DNA of 64,000 nucleotides from JAGVSR01 sp031413815 (GCA_031413815.1 JANOFU010000032.1:1-64000), one strand, 5' to 3'. Positions 1 through 8,869 are shown, counted from the first letter of the stretch. Notes: a model not told the origin generated them from the letters alone. Made by a program: numbers and translations.

Positions 1-939
1 CGGACTGTGCGGTTGTAGCGTTCGACGTAGGCGTTCTGCTGGGGCTTGCCCGGCTGAATGTGCTGGACCCTGATGCCACGATCTTCGGCCCATCGCAGCA
101 GTTGCCCGCTAATGTATTCCGGGCCGTTGTCGACCCTGATCACTTGCGGGCATCCCCGCCATTCGATGATCCGCTCGAGCGAGCGCGTCACCCGCTCGGC
201 CGGCAGTGAGAAGTCCACTTCGATGCCGAGCCCTTCGCGGTTGAAGTCATCGACGACGTTGAGCAGCCGGAACGCCCGCATGTCTTCGAGACTATCCGCC
301 ATGAAGTCCATCGACCACACCGCGTTCGGTTGATCCGGCACGCTGAGCTCTTCCGGCTTCTCGCGCTTCAATCGCTTCTTCGGCTTGATCCGCATGTTCA
401 GCTCTAACTCGCGATAGATCCGGTACACACGCTTGTGGTTCCAGCCATGGCCCTTCACATTCCGCAGATAAAGAAAACACAGGCCAAAACCCCAGCTGCG
501 CCGAGCCTGCGTCAGGCTAACGAGAAGATCGGCAATGCGCCCGTTCTCGGCGTCGAGCTTCGGCTGGTAGCGGTAACACGTCTCGCTCACCCCGAACGTC
601 CGGCACGCCAGCGCGATGCTGACGCCCTTGTGCGTCACTGCAGCAACGTCCATCTCCCGACGCTGGGATGGCCGGGCTATTTTTTCCCAGAGCCTCCTTC
701 AGCAACTCGTTTTGCATGTTGAATCTGGCGTACAACTTCTTAAGACGCCGGTTCTCGTCCTCGATCCCTTTCATCTCAGAGATCATCGAGGCGTCCATGC
801 CGCCGTACATCGAGCGCCATTTGTAAAACGTCGCGCTGCTGATGGCGTGTTCGCGGCATAAATCGGCGACAGCCAATCCGCCCTCCGCTTGGCGCAAAAT
901 CCCCATGATCTGGGCTTCGCTGAACCGGCTCTTCCTCAT
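1..939 (-). CDS. IS3-family transposase, OrfA-OrfB joined by a -1 frameshift, C-terminus beyond the window
   Basis: OrfA begins at the ATG at 939 (reading MRKSRFSEAQI). It has the IS3 helix-turn-helix followed by a leucine-rich helix ending in NELLKEALG. A run of six A on the coding strand (T6 at 680-685) allows a -1 shift into OrfB, which is then open to the window edge. In the OrfB frame I read the integrase-core signatures in order: WSMDFMAD (first Asp), RVDNGPEY (second Asp) and NAYVERYNRT (catalytic Glu), so the DDE triad is present. Unusually, the OrfA frame has no stop near the slip site and stays open to 517. Only the last part of OrfB is missing, so the element may be intact. It inserts itself by DDE transposition and has no host function. 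Confidence 0.88.
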
Positions 940-1006
940 CAAAATCTCCTCGTCCTTCTGAGGCCGAGAAAATTCTACTTTCAAATCCCGTTAGTGGGAG
1001 GGGGGA
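1..1006 (-). mobile_element. IS3-family insertion sequence (IS407-like group), cut by the left window edge
   Basis: The segment carries an IS3-type two-frame transposase on the minus strand. The end upstream of the transposase lies near 1001-1010, where a DUF3768 reading frame breaks off after the residues SEDP and runs into non-homologous bases with a run of C on the minus strand. The other end and its terminal repeat lie outside the window, so inverted repeats and the target duplication cannot be checked. The group assignment rests on how the OrfB sequence reads and is an inference. Confidence 0.85.
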
Positions 1007-1009
1007 TTA

Positions 1010-1313
1010 CCGGATCTTCCGATGCGCGGAGCAGATCGTCCTTGGCATAGTAGTCGATCTTCATCAGGCAAAGTTTGCCGTCGATCGTGAACGAGTTGAA
1101 GTCCCGCTCACCGTAAGGATCGTTGCCCTTCTTGAAGTCCTTGGCCTGTATTTGCGCGAGTGCTGAGAGCACCATCGCCCTGAACTCTGCGCCTCGCGCC
1201 GCGACGCCGCTGCTCAAGAGTGCTTGGCCAAGTGCGCGGTTCAGTGGATTTCTTCGCAGCTCATCATTCAACCCGGCAATGCGCCGGGCACGTGCCGATC
1301 TCACTTTGGTCAT
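1010..1313 (-). pseudogene. DUF3768 family protein, 3' end removed by the IS insertion
   Basis: The ATG at 1313 is preceded by GGAG. The product reads TKVRSARARRIAGLNDELRR at its start, then a segment with NDPYGERDFNSF and MKIDYYAKDD, which match the DUF3768 pattern (NDPxGExDF and KIDYYD). Intact members go on after SPDP to a conserved ending of the type TRVLTIMLAxEY. Here homology stops at SEDP and the frame then runs through IS-derived residues to a stop at 981. The gene has therefore lost about its last 20 residues. The family has no known function and is common on plasmids and integrated elements of alphaproteobacteria, which fits the neighbouring IS and tRNA gene. Confidence 0.75.
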
Positions 1314-1617
1314 GGACCATCTCCTGTTCACGACCGGCACCCGATCATTCGGATGCCGGAGCGTGGCCAGGAGGCACTTAGAAGTTTAACGCGCGCCGGC
1401 CGTCGCGCCAATCGCACGGGCATCGCGCCTGACCTCGACCATCCACGACAGGACGTGACCGGTCGCAGTCTGCCGCGCTCGTTCGCGACGTGCGCAGCAG
1501 GGGAGAACTATGTGCCGGTATTCAATCTCGGCGGTTCCAAACGATGGCCTACAGCCGTAATTCTGGAACCTATGTGGAACCTCAAAAAAGTAGTATAAAG
1601 CTAAGTCATTGAAATAT
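1314..1617. other. Non-coding stretch between tRNA-Pro and the DUF3768 remnant
   Basis: About 300 bases downstream of the tRNA. The open frames here have no recognisable similarity. The part next to the tRNA (roughly 1565-1617) is noticeably more A/T-rich than its surroundings, as often seen at integration sites, but I see no duplicate of the tRNA 3' end in the window. It must hold the promoter of the DUF3768 gene. Confidence 0.4.
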
Positions 1618-1695
1618 TGGTCGGAGCGAGAGGATTTGAACCTCCGACCCCCAGTCCCCCAGACTGGTGCGCTAACCAGGCTGCGCTACGCTCCG
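1618..1695 (-). tRNA. tRNA-Pro (anticodon GGG), CCA encoded
   Basis: On the minus strand the acceptor stem CGGAGCG pairs with CGCTCCG, followed by discriminator A and an encoded CCA at 1620-1618. The anticodon arm is CCAGT / loop CTGGGGG / ACTGG, giving anticodon GGG, which reads the proline codon CCC. The T arm contains GGTTCAAATCC. The cloverleaf is complete. The 3' end faces the IS/DUF3768 region, the usual orientation for elements that integrate into tRNA genes. Confidence 0.96.
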
Positions 1696-1773
1696 ATCGA
1701 GCCTTTTTGCCCCGTGCGGACCCGCAGGTCAATGACCGACTATGCGGCATCGCGGAAGCGGGGGTCGATCGTG

Positions 1774-1786
1774 GGTGTCAGACACC
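1774..1786. repeat. Short copy of the dispersed GGTGTC-GACACC palindrome
   Basis: The 13 bases GGTGTCAGACACC form a perfect six-base inverted repeat around a central A, just past the end of the phosphopantetheinyl transferase gene. It matches the inner part of the palindromes seen at 10114, 20553 and elsewhere. Confidence 0.6.
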
Positions 1787-1798
1787 TCTCTGTGGTGG

Positions 1799-2545
1799 CT
1801 AATACCAAGCACCGTTAAGCATCGCCTGCAGCGCGGCTGCATCAGAGGGCATAACCTGCACCACTGGCAACGCCGCATGTCCCACCGTCACAGACACCGC
1901 GCCCACGTACCCGCCGGGCAGCACGACATCCTCCACCCGGAGTGTCTGTTGAGTTGCCGAGACCGCGTCCGGCGACGGCGCGCCGCCCAGCACGCCGGTC
2001 CGCGTCAGCAGCCGCGCCATGCCGCAGCCCTCAGCCTTTGCGAGGGCCTCCAGGCGCACCCACGCATTCAGCGTGCGCGCATCGCCCTCGCCACTGAGCG
2101 CGGCACCCCGCGCCAACATCACAGCCGCGTTCACGATGCGGATGCTGCGCGACGCACTCAGGCGCACAGCGCGTGGGCGTTCGAGATCAACGCCGATGGT
2201 GCGGCTGCGCGTGACGCCGACCAACGATGCTCCGCCGCTGTGGGATAAACTGAAATCACCCGGCAGTCCGGGCAGCGCCGGCTTGCCGTGTGGCACAGCG
2301 CTGAATGTAATGCTGCGCCACTCAGGTCCAAACATCGATGTCAGGACCAGCCGCAACGCGCGATGCGCTGTCAGCCGCGCCTCGCGCAACGTCTCCGGAG
2401 TCGTCGCCATGATGCGGTCGTGATCGGCCGCAGGCACGAGACCCAAATCTCCGTCGATTGCGGCGAGCGCCCCTGCGCAAGCAGCTGCATTCACGAACCA
2501 CACCGCGGTTTGCGCATCGCCTGGGTGGGAGATCGCCTCGCTCAC
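1799..2545 (-). CDS. 4'-phosphopantetheinyl transferase superfamily protein (Sfp type)
   Basis: About 248 residues, the length of Sfp-type enzymes, which move phosphopantetheine from CoA to a serine of carrier proteins. Visible landmarks are the basic residues and HGKPAL in the N-terminal half, the substrate loop DFSLSHSGG, the Mg2+ motif GVDLE, and a C-terminal motif WVRLEALAKAEG corresponding to the usual W-x-x-KEA-x-x-K. The first Lys of that motif is Leu here, but the Glu and last Lys are kept. No polyketide or non-ribosomal peptide gene is nearby, so its carrier is unknown. The house-keeping enzyme AcpS is encoded separately at 51.3 kb. It runs on the same strand as merR, about 40 bases downstream, and could be cotranscribed. 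Confidence 0.8.
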   Translation of the reverse strand: MSEAISHPGDAQTAVWFVNAAACAGALAAIDGDLGLVPAADHDRIMATTPETLREARLTAHRALRLVLTSMFGPEWRSITFSAVPHGKPALPGLPGDFSLSHSGGASLVGVTRSRTIGVDLERPRAVRLSASRSIRIVNAAVMLARGAALSGEGDARTLNAWVRLEALAKAEGCGMARLLTRTGVLGGAPSPDAVSATQQTLRVEDVVLPGGYVGAVSVTVGHAALPVVQVMPSDAAALQAMLNGAWY

Positions 2546-2584
2546 AGTCTCAGTCTCTGGATTCGTCTCAGGGTTTCAGGCGCC

Positions 2585-3112
2585 TCAGCCGCGGGCCGTC
2601 CGCGCACGCGGGGCGGCCCGGGGCGCAGTCTTGGCGGCTGCCTTGCCGTCGGTCAACAGACGGCGGCAGGCTTCAAGCTCCAGAATCGCCGCCGACACGA
2701 TGTCGCGCGTTGAGCCAGTCGCGGGCTCCGTGGCCTCGCTCTTGGCCGTTGCTGGGGTCACGGCCGCCGGATCGGCTGCTTTTGCGGAGTTTGCGCGTTG
2801 CGCTTTGCGGGCGGCACCTCCACGCGGAGTTTGGGCCGCCGGCGCTGAGGCAAACGCTTTGACCTGGTCAATACCCTGCTCGCGCAGGATCTTCTGCACG
2901 CCCTTGATGGTGTAGCCTTCCGCGTGCAGCAAATGCCGGATGCCGCGCAGAAGCTCCAGATCCTCGGGCCGGTAGTACCGGCGGCCACCACCGCGCTTCA
3001 TGGGGCGGATCTGCGGAAACTTCGCCTCCCAAAAACGCAAGACGTGCTTGGGCACCTCCAGATCGCCAGCCACTTCACTGATGGTGCGAAACGCTTCCGC
3101 CGATTTGGCCAT
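2585..3112 (-). CDS. MerR family transcriptional regulator
   Basis: The product has about 175 residues. The N-terminal 75 form a winged helix of the MerR type: FRTISEVAGDLEVPKHVLRFWE for the helix-turn-helix and a wing with GGGRRYYRPEDLELL. The rest is Ala/Lys-rich and low in complexity, then a short helical tail. There are no metal-binding cysteines, so it is not a metal sensor of the classical kind. It lies downstream of ihfA on the same strand with about 220 bases between, an arrangement common in Rhizobiales after the plsX-fabH-ihfA genes. Its targets are not known. Confidence 0.85.
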   Translation of the reverse strand: MAKSAEAFRTISEVAGDLEVPKHVLRFWEAKFPQIRPMKRGGGRRYYRPEDLELLRGIRHLLHAEGYTIKGVQKILREQGIDQVKAFASAPAAQTPRGGAARKAQRANSAKAADPAAVTPATAKSEATEPATGSTRDIVSAAILELEACRRLLTDGKAAAKTAPRAAPRARTARG

Positions 3113-3335
3113 ACGAAATCCTCAACGTGGACACAAACAAGCGCGGTTGAGCGCAGGCTGCAACGATTGACAGGATCATACGCCGCGCGCCCGCGTGCGT
3201 CTCAGTGAAAGCCCGCTAACGCACAGCTTCATCATCACACTCGTTTGATTAACAGTGTTTGTTCGACGGCGTGTGACCACGACAAACCCACGCCGCAAAA
3301 CGCGACGCGCTGAACATGAAGAAAAAATATTGATC

Positions 3336-3653
3336 TTACTCGGCTGCCTTGCGGCGCATGCGGCCCGCGTTGATGCGGTCCTTCATGATGTTGCTCGGCC
3401 GGAATACGAGCACTTTGCGCGGCGTGATCGGAACCTCTTTGCCGGTCTTCGGGTTGCGGCCGACGCGCTGGCCCTTTTGACGAATCCCGAACGACCCAAA
3501 TGACGACAGCTTGACGGAGTCTCCGAGCGCTAAGCTCGTGGAAATTTCATTGAGCACGAGTTCGACGAGATCCTGTGACTCGTTTCTCGGCAATCCAACC
3601 TTACGAACGACAGCTTCCGCCAAATCCGCACGCGTCAACGTTTTCCCAGCCAT
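3336..3653 (-). CDS. ihfA: Integration host factor subunit alpha
   Basis: The 105-residue product is full-length for IHF alpha. It begins with MAGKTLTRADLAEAVVRKVG and contains the HU/IHF signature GFGSFGIRQKG-type strand followed by RVGRNPKTGKEVPI and the arm ending PRKVLVFRPSN. The Pro of the DNA-intercalating arm (RNPKTG) is present. With the beta subunit, encoded elsewhere, it bends DNA at specific sites for transcription and recombination. It follows fabH on the same strand after about 170 bases, the normal position in this group. Confidence 0.95.
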   Translation of the reverse strand: MAGKTLTRADLAEAVVRKVGLPRNESQDLVELVLNEISTSLALGDSVKLSSFGSFGIRQKGQRVGRNPKTGKEVPITPRKVLVFRPSNIMKDRINAGRMRRKAAE

Positions 3654-3827
3654 ATTGAGCCTCCCCGCCAGCGGTCTGGCTGCTCGTCTTTATCCCGATT
3701 TCAACACAATCGTAGCCGGGGCAATGCGGGAGGTCAACGAAAGAGATGGCTCAACTGACTGAAATTAAACAGTTATCCCTGAGGGGCGGTGTGCGGTGCA
3801 GCAAATACGGGGCTTGCGGAGGGCCGC

Positions 3828-4805
3828 CTACCAGCGCGCCAGGACGGCACCCCAGGTAAAACCACCGCCCATGGCCTCCATCAGCACCAGGCTGCCCTCT
3901 TTGAGGCGGTGCTCCTCAAAGGCACTGTTTAAGGCCAGCGGTATGGACGCGGCGGACGTGTTTCCATGCCGTGACAACGTCTTGACGATTTTGTCCGGTG
4001 ACACACCCAGCTTCTTGGCGATGCCGTCGAGAATGCGCGCGTTGGCCTGGTGGGGCACGAACAGGTCAATCTCGTCGGCGGCATAACCGGTCTGCACCAA
4101 AGTCTCTTCAATGACGCCGGAAATTTTCTGAACAGCGTGCCGGAAGACTTCGCGGCCGTTCATGCGCAATTGGCCGACGGTTTTTGTCGAACCGGGACCG
4201 CCATCGACATACAGCAGATCTTCGTAGCGGCCATCTGAGCGGATGCGGGTCGCGAGAATGCCGCGATCTTCACGCGTGCCATGTTGCGGTTGGGCTTCGA
4301 GGACAACAGCGCCTGCGCCATCGCCAAACAGCACGCAGGTCCCGCGATCTGTCCAGTCGAGAATGCGCGAGAACGTCTCCGCGCCAATCACCAACGCGCG
4401 CTTGAACTGCCCGGTTTTGAGGAAATTATCGGCGACCGTCATGCCGAACACGAAACCGGAGCACACCGCCTGAATGTCGAATGCCGCGCCCTTCGTGACG
4501 CCCAGCGCATGCTGGATCTTGACGGCCGTCGCCGGGAACGTCCGGTCGGGCGTTGCGGTCGCGCAGATCACGAGATCAATGTCGATTGGATCAATTCCGG
4601 CCCGGATCAATGCCTGGCGCGCCGCCGCGATGCCCAGATCCGACGTCAATTCATCGTCGCCGGCAATGTGGCGCTGCCGGATGCCGGTCCGTTCCGTAAT
4701 CCACTCGTCGGTCGTATCGACGATCTTGGCCATCTCAGCGTTGGTCAGCACGCGCTTGGGCAAATGCGCGCCAACTCCGCGAATGACCGAACGATTGATT
4801 GCCAC
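3828..4805 (-). CDS. fabH: 3-oxoacyl-[acyl-carrier-protein] synthase III
   Basis: The 325-residue product condenses acetyl-CoA with malonyl-ACP to start fatty acid synthesis in the cytoplasm. The catalytic triad is complete: Cys115 in QAVCSGF, His252 in PHQANARI and Asn282 in GNTSAAS. The start is GTG at 4805, giving MAINRSVIRGVGAHLPKR. It lies 107 bases after plsX and before ihfA on the same strand, so the three are probably transcribed together. Length and motifs are ordinary for the family. Confidence 0.97.
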   Translation of the reverse strand: MAINRSVIRGVGAHLPKRVLTNAEMAKIVDTTDEWITERTGIRQRHIAGDDELTSDLGIAAARQALIRAGIDPIDIDLVICATATPDRTFPATAVKIQHALGVTKGAAFDIQAVCSGFVFGMTVADNFLKTGQFKRALVIGAETFSRILDWTDRGTCVLFGDGAGAVVLEAQPQHGTREDRGILATRIRSDGRYEDLLYVDGGPGSTKTVGQLRMNGREVFRHAVQKISGVIEETLVQTGYAADEIDLFVPHQANARILDGIAKKLGVSPDKIVKTLSRHGNTSAASIPLALNSAFEEHRLKEGSLVLMEAMGGGFTWGAVLARW

Positions 4806-4912
4806 GCCGTGCCTCTCAGGTTTCGTGTGCCGCGATCAAGCCAGTTGTGGCCTGCGCTGCGATAGGACGTTTGGGGGAGCACCCCCTCACGGAAAAATCT
4901 AGGGCCGGATGA

Positions 4913-5956
4913 TCACGTCCCCGATGCCGCCTTGCCGAGCGTATGGTGGAAGGCGTCGAGATCGGACCCCAAACGCTCAAGAAGTCCGCTCTGGGCCATC
5001 TCGTAGCCGAGATCGACCGCACTCGCAAAGCCCAGCGCGTCAATCCCGCCGTGGCTTTTGATCGCGATGCCGTTCAGTCCCAGAAACGTCCCGCCGTTCA
5101 CCCGCCGCGGGTCCATTTTATGTTTCAACACCTTAAAGCCGCCGCGCGCCATCGCCGCCCCGAGCTTGGACATCACCGTGGCGGTCATTGCAGCCTTCAA
5201 GTATTGGCCAATTTGCTTGGCGGTACCCTCAGCGGTCTTCAGCGCGATGTTGCCGGCAAAGCCTTCCACAACAACCACATCGACCTTGCCCTGGCCGATT
5301 TCATCGCCTTCGACATAGCCGCGGTAGTCGAGCGGCAGATCGAGGCCTTTGAGCAGCGCATTGGCCTCTTTGACCGCCTCATTGCCTTTGATCTCCTCGA
5401 CGCCGACGTTGAGCAGCCCCACAGTCGGCCGTTCGATGTGGAACAGGGAGCGCGCCATGGCCGCGCCCATCAGCGCAAACTCCGTCAGTTCGCTCGCCGT
5501 CGCACCAATGTTGGCGCCGACATCGAGCACGATGCATTCTGACTGCACCGTCGGCCACAGCGCGGCAATCGCTGGCCGCTCGATTCCGCTCATCGGCCGC
5601 AGGATCAGCCGCGACATTGCCATCAGCGCGCCGGTATTGCCAGCCGACACCGCCGCGTGTGCGTCGCCCGATTTCACCGCTTCGAGCGCCAGCCACATGC
5701 TGGTGCCCTTGCCGCGGCGCAGCGCCTGGCTGGGCTTGTCGTCCATCGCAACGACCGTCGCGGTATGAAGAATGCGCGACTTCGATTTCAGGCCGGAGTG
5801 TTTGTTGAGCACTGGCGCGATGCGCGCTTCGTCGCCCGTGAACACGAACGACAGCGACGGATGGCGCACCAGCGAAATGGCAGCACCCGCCACAATAACG
5901 TCTGGCCCGTGATCCCCGCCCATGGCATCGAGCGCAAGCGTTCTGGGTTCCACCAT
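4913..5956 (-). CDS. plsX: Phosphate acyltransferase PlsX
   Basis: PlsX makes acyl-phosphate from acyl-ACP for phospholipid synthesis. The open frame extends upstream to 6187, but the family N-terminus LALDAMGGDHGPDVIVAGA begins just after the ATG at 5956, which gives a normal 347 residues. Conserved segments include SAGNTGALMAMS, VLDVGAN and VEGFAGNIALKTAEGT. It stands between the YceD-like gene and fabH on the same strand, matching the conserved yceD-(rpmF)-plsX-fabH order. No rpmF is present between them here, as is usual in this group. Confidence 0.96.
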   Translation of the reverse strand: MVEPRTLALDAMGGDHGPDVIVAGAAISLVRHPSLSFVFTGDEARIAPVLNKHSGLKSKSRILHTATVVAMDDKPSQALRRGKGTSMWLALEAVKSGDAHAAVSAGNTGALMAMSRLILRPMSGIERPAIAALWPTVQSECIVLDVGANIGATASELTEFALMGAAMARSLFHIERPTVGLLNVGVEEIKGNEAVKEANALLKGLDLPLDYRGYVEGDEIGQGKVDVVVVEGFAGNIALKTAEGTAKQIGQYLKAAMTATVMSKLGAAMARGGFKVLKHKMDPRRVNGGTFLGLNGIAIKSHGGIDALGFASAVDLGYEMAQSGLLERLGSDLDAFHHTLGKAASGT

Positions 5957-6111
5957 GCGGATCTCGTGCTCTTTCGCGGTTGGCTGTGCGGCCCGGATGT
6001 TCCACGAGCCCTTACACGACCGCGGGAGCGCTGGCGGGAAAATAACGGCCTTATAAGCTGAAACAACCAGATTTTCGCGGCAACGGGGATGCCCGAGGGC
6101 CACAACCGCGG

Positions 6112-6630
6112 TCAGGTGTCGCGTTTCAGCTTCTGCAGCGCTGCAAATGGTGAGTTGGCGGGGGCAGCGGCTTTGGGATCCTGCCAATCAAAATCCGCTC
6201 CCTGCTTGCGCGGATACGGATCAAGCGACGCCGACAGCGTGTCGAAGATCACGCGGCCGGCGTTAATGCGCCCACCATCAATGACTTCGACATCCAGTCC
6301 ACCGAGGATCACACGCTCTTCATCACCCGTATCTACGGCCGGAGGCTCGGGATGGAACTCGGCGTCGAACGGTTCTTTGAGGTGCGCGGCGACCGGCTCA
6401 AGCGTGACAACGCATGGCTGAGCCAGCCGCGCGTCGAGCGTGCCGGTGAGCCGGAAACGGCCCCCGCCCAGCGCGCGGATCTGATAGCTGGCCTCGAGCG
6501 CCTCGCACGACGGCAGACCAAGTGCCGTCATCAACGCGGCGCACTCCTCAGGCGTGGCCGCCCGCGTGCGCTTCAATCCCTGCTCGCCAACCTCAGTGGT
6601 GGCGTGGGTCCAATCGAGAGTATCTGTCAT
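6112..6630 (-). CDS. DUF177 (YceD-like) domain protein
   Basis: The 172-residue product has the central YceD/DUF177 pattern: GGGRFRLTGTLDARLAQPCVVTLEPVAAH, then an acidic stretch and DPYPRK near the C-terminus, as in alphaproteobacterial members. The family is linked to 23S rRNA accumulation in plants and E. coli, and its gene sits upstream of plsX in many bacteria, as here (about 155 bases between). The molecular role is unsettled. The C-terminal FAALQKLKR tail is also typical. Confidence 0.85.
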   Translation of the reverse strand: MTDTLDWTHATTEVGEQGLKRTRAATPEECAALMTALGLPSCEALEASYQIRALGGGRFRLTGTLDARLAQPCVVTLEPVAAHLKEPFDAEFHPEPPAVDTGDEERVILGGLDVEVIDGGRINAGRVIFDTLSASLDPYPRKQGADFDWQDPKAAAPANSPFAALQKLKRDT

Positions 6631-6662
6631 CGGCAGTTCCAGACAAAAAGCCTGAGCTCACG

Positions 6663-7217
6663 TTACTCAACGGCGGGAAACCTCAGCCGTCCAGCCGATA
6701 CATTGACGGCCGGCTGTTGCGCCAAGTGGGTTGCGCAGGCCCGCATGTACCGCGCAAGCTCATCTGCACTCAAGGCCATTCCCGGCTCCGTAGGGATACT
6801 CGCCCGAAGCTGGCCCGCGAGGTTGGCGTCCCCCGCTTCGGCCAGCGCTGTGCGATACACTCCGGCCCGGTCCCACAGTCCCGCCGCTGCCTTCTTGACC
6901 TTGCGCGGCACTGACAAATCGCCGACCCCCATTTCGCGCATCGAATCGTCCATGTCTTCGACGAACACCTCAATGAGGTTCTGCGACAGCACCCGTCCTG
7001 GTTGGCCCAGCGCCTTCAGGCGCTCCAGAATGAGAAACAGATGCAGGAGAATCACTTCGTAGCGGCCATCTGGTGTATCGGGGACACCGTGGACGGCGTA
7101 GAACGCCGGAGAACGTGCCTGAGCCACGATCACGCCATAAAGCTCCTTTGCTGTAGCGCGATCAGGGGAGCGTGAGCTTAGCCACAACTTGAACGACGAC
7201 AAGGTTGCTGACAGCAT
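6663..7217 (-). CDS. Ubiquinol-cytochrome c chaperone (CBP3-like) family protein
   Basis: About 184 residues from the ATG at 7217. The frame is open to 7259, and a longer start is possible. The recognised region includes a YGVIVAQARSPAFY segment, then HGVPDTPDGRYEVILLHLFLILERL and EVFVEDMDDSMREMGVGDL, which are strongly conserved in the family of yeast Cbp3 homologues. These help assemble cytochrome bc1. The gene lies just upstream of the DUF177 gene on the same strand (about 32 bases) and is divergent from bamE, an arrangement common in Rhizobiales. I infer an envelope-associated assembly role. Confidence 0.85.
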   Translation of the reverse strand: MLSATLSSFKLWLSSRSPDRATAKELYGVIVAQARSPAFYAVHGVPDTPDGRYEVILLHLFLILERLKALGQPGRVLSQNLIEVFVEDMDDSMREMGVGDLSVPRKVKKAAAGLWDRAGVYRTALAEAGDANLAGQLRASIPTEPGMALSADELARYMRACATHLAQQPAVNVSAGRLRFPAVE

Positions 7218-7365
7218 TGGGGGCGTCCGGAGTTTAAGAGCCGTTCCTGGTGCTGCCAAACTTCATGCTGGATGACGTCTCCAGCTGCGTTGCAACGGGT
7301 GGCCCGGCGGGATAACGGGGACGATACCCCTCAGTGCTTATGATTCTAGGGATGCCGACAGCAAA

Positions 7366-7851
7366 ATGCGCCCAGCAATATTGACGCGCCAGACCTTGAC
7401 CCGCAGGTCATGGGCGGCCTTGTTCGCAGGGTCATCCCTGGCGTTGGGTGCCGTACTTGGCGGCTGCTCGGAAACAGTCACCAAGCACGGCCAGTTGTTC
7501 AAAGAGGGCGACATTCAGCAGATCCAGCCCGGCATGGGTCAGGAACAGGTGCGCCTCGCGCTTGGCACACCGACGTCCACCACCACGACCGGATCGGGCC
7601 AAGTCTATTATTACATTTCCAGCACCATGGCGCAGAAGGCGTTTTTTGCTCCGGAAGAGAAAGACCGCAAGGTCCTCGCCGTCTACTTCACGCCGACTGC
7701 CACGGTTGAGCGAGTGGCCAACTACGGCTTGAAGGACGGCAAGGTGTTCGACTTCATCTCGCGCACGACGCCAGCCCCCGGCGGCAACGAGGAAGGCATC
7801 CTCAAGTCACTGTTCCGCAACCTCGGCCAAAAGCAAATCTTCGGCGAGTGA
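7366..7851 (+). CDS. bamE: Outer membrane protein assembly lipoprotein, BamE/SmpA/OmlA family
   Basis: The 161-residue product starts with a signal peptide and lipobox LGGC, so the mature protein would be lipidated at Cys34. The SmpA/OmlA fold follows: GDIQQIQPGMGQEQVRLALGTPT, then strands with VYYYISS and KVLAVYFTPTATVERVANYG. It belongs to the Bam complex that inserts beta-barrel proteins in the outer membrane. It is longer than enterobacterial BamE because of the C-terminal extension normal in alphaproteobacteria. It is transcribed away from the bc1 chaperone gene, and the 7260-7365 interval should hold both promoters. Confidence 0.92.
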   Translation: MRPAILTRQTLTRRSWAALFAGSSLALGAVLGGCSETVTKHGQLFKEGDIQQIQPGMGQEQVRLALGTPTSTTTTGSGQVYYYISSTMAQKAFFAPEEKDRKVLAVYFTPTATVERVANYGLKDGKVFDFISRTTPAPGGNEEGILKSLFRNLGQKQIFGE

Positions 7852-8092
7852 GGAGAGATTCAACGTGTAGACAGGACTGATTGGGGTCACCGCATGTGAC
7901 CGTATGCAGTCCGGCATCCCTCGGGCACTTTGCCGGACTTTCCGTGGACACGGCCCGCGTCCTCACTCAGGCCGGCTTTCGTTCGAACTCAACCCCCACC
8001 TTTACCCTTGTCCCCGTTGGAACAGCGCACCCTCGTGACATCAGGTAGTCTGCCATCCTACAAAACCCCCCGGGGATCAGGGAGACACCAGG

Positions 8093-8851
8093 ATGACCAC
8101 GACCGAAGCCCGGCCGGCACTGCTGCAGGCGCGCGGCATCGTTAAGACGATCCAGACCGGCGCGGGCGAGCTCAAGATCCTCAAAGGCGTTGATCTCGAT
8201 CTGCGTCCCGGCGAGCTGACCCTGCTCATGGGCCCGTCGGGCTCCGGCAAGACCACGCTTCTCTCCATTCTCGGCTGCATTCTGACGGCCACCAGCGGGC
8301 AGCTGAAAGTCAACGGCGAACAAGCCGTCGGCCAGTCTGCAGAAGGCTTGGCCGACATCCGCCGCCGCAACATCGGCTTCGTGTTCCAGGGCTACAACCT
8401 TTTTCCCACTCTGACGGCTGTCGAAAACGTTCTGATGGCCCTCGACGTTCGCGGCACGCGGCTGGCCGATCCCATGGCCACATCTAGGGAAGCGCTCATC
8501 TCAGTCGGTCTCAGCCACCGCGTCGACGCCTTCCCGTCCAAGCTTTCAGGCGGCGAAAAACAACGTGTCGCCATTGCCCGGTCACTGGCCGGCAACCCCG
8601 CCGTCGTGCTGGCAGACGAACCAACCGCGGCACTCGACAGCGAAAACGGCAAGGCGGTGATGCAATTGCTGGCCCACGTCGCGCAGGACCCGACGCGCGC
8701 GGTACTCGCCGTCACCCACGATCACCGGACACTCGAATTCGCCGACCGCATCATTCGCATCGAGGACGGATACATCGTTGCCGACGAGCGTCCGAAGGAG
8801 ATGCGCGCCGCTGGCCTCGCTCCTCATCATTCCCCCCAAGCAGCCCATTAA
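8093..8851 (+). CDS. ABC transporter ATP-binding protein (DevA/LolD/MacB-like)
   Basis: The 252-residue ATPase has Walker A GPSGSGKTT at 47-55, a Q-loop FVFQGYN near 97, the signature LSGGEKQ at 151, Walker B VVLADEPTAALD at 171 and an H-loop VTHD near 207. The sequence is closest in feel to DevA and LolD subfamilies that drive envelope export with FtsX-like permeases. The next gene, 18 bases on, encodes a HlyD-type adaptor, so the two should form one machine. I find no DevC/FtsX-like permease on either side. The start is the ATG after GGGAGACACCAGG. Confidence 0.93.
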   Translation: MTTTEARPALLQARGIVKTIQTGAGELKILKGVDLDLRPGELTLLMGPSGSGKTTLLSILGCILTATSGQLKVNGEQAVGQSAEGLADIRRRNIGFVFQGYNLFPTLTAVENVLMALDVRGTRLADPMATSREALISVGLSHRVDAFPSKLSGGEKQRVAIARSLAGNPAVVLADEPTAALDSENGKAVMQLLAHVAQDPTRAVLAVTHDHRTLEFADRIIRIEDGYIVADERPKEMRAAGLAPHHSPQAAH

Positions 8852-8869
8852 GAAGTTGGATCCGGCCCC

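Noticed and set aside
1224..1598. A 124-codon plus-strand frame over the DUF3768 remnant
   Set aside because: It is antisense to the recognisable DUF3768 reading and has no similarity.
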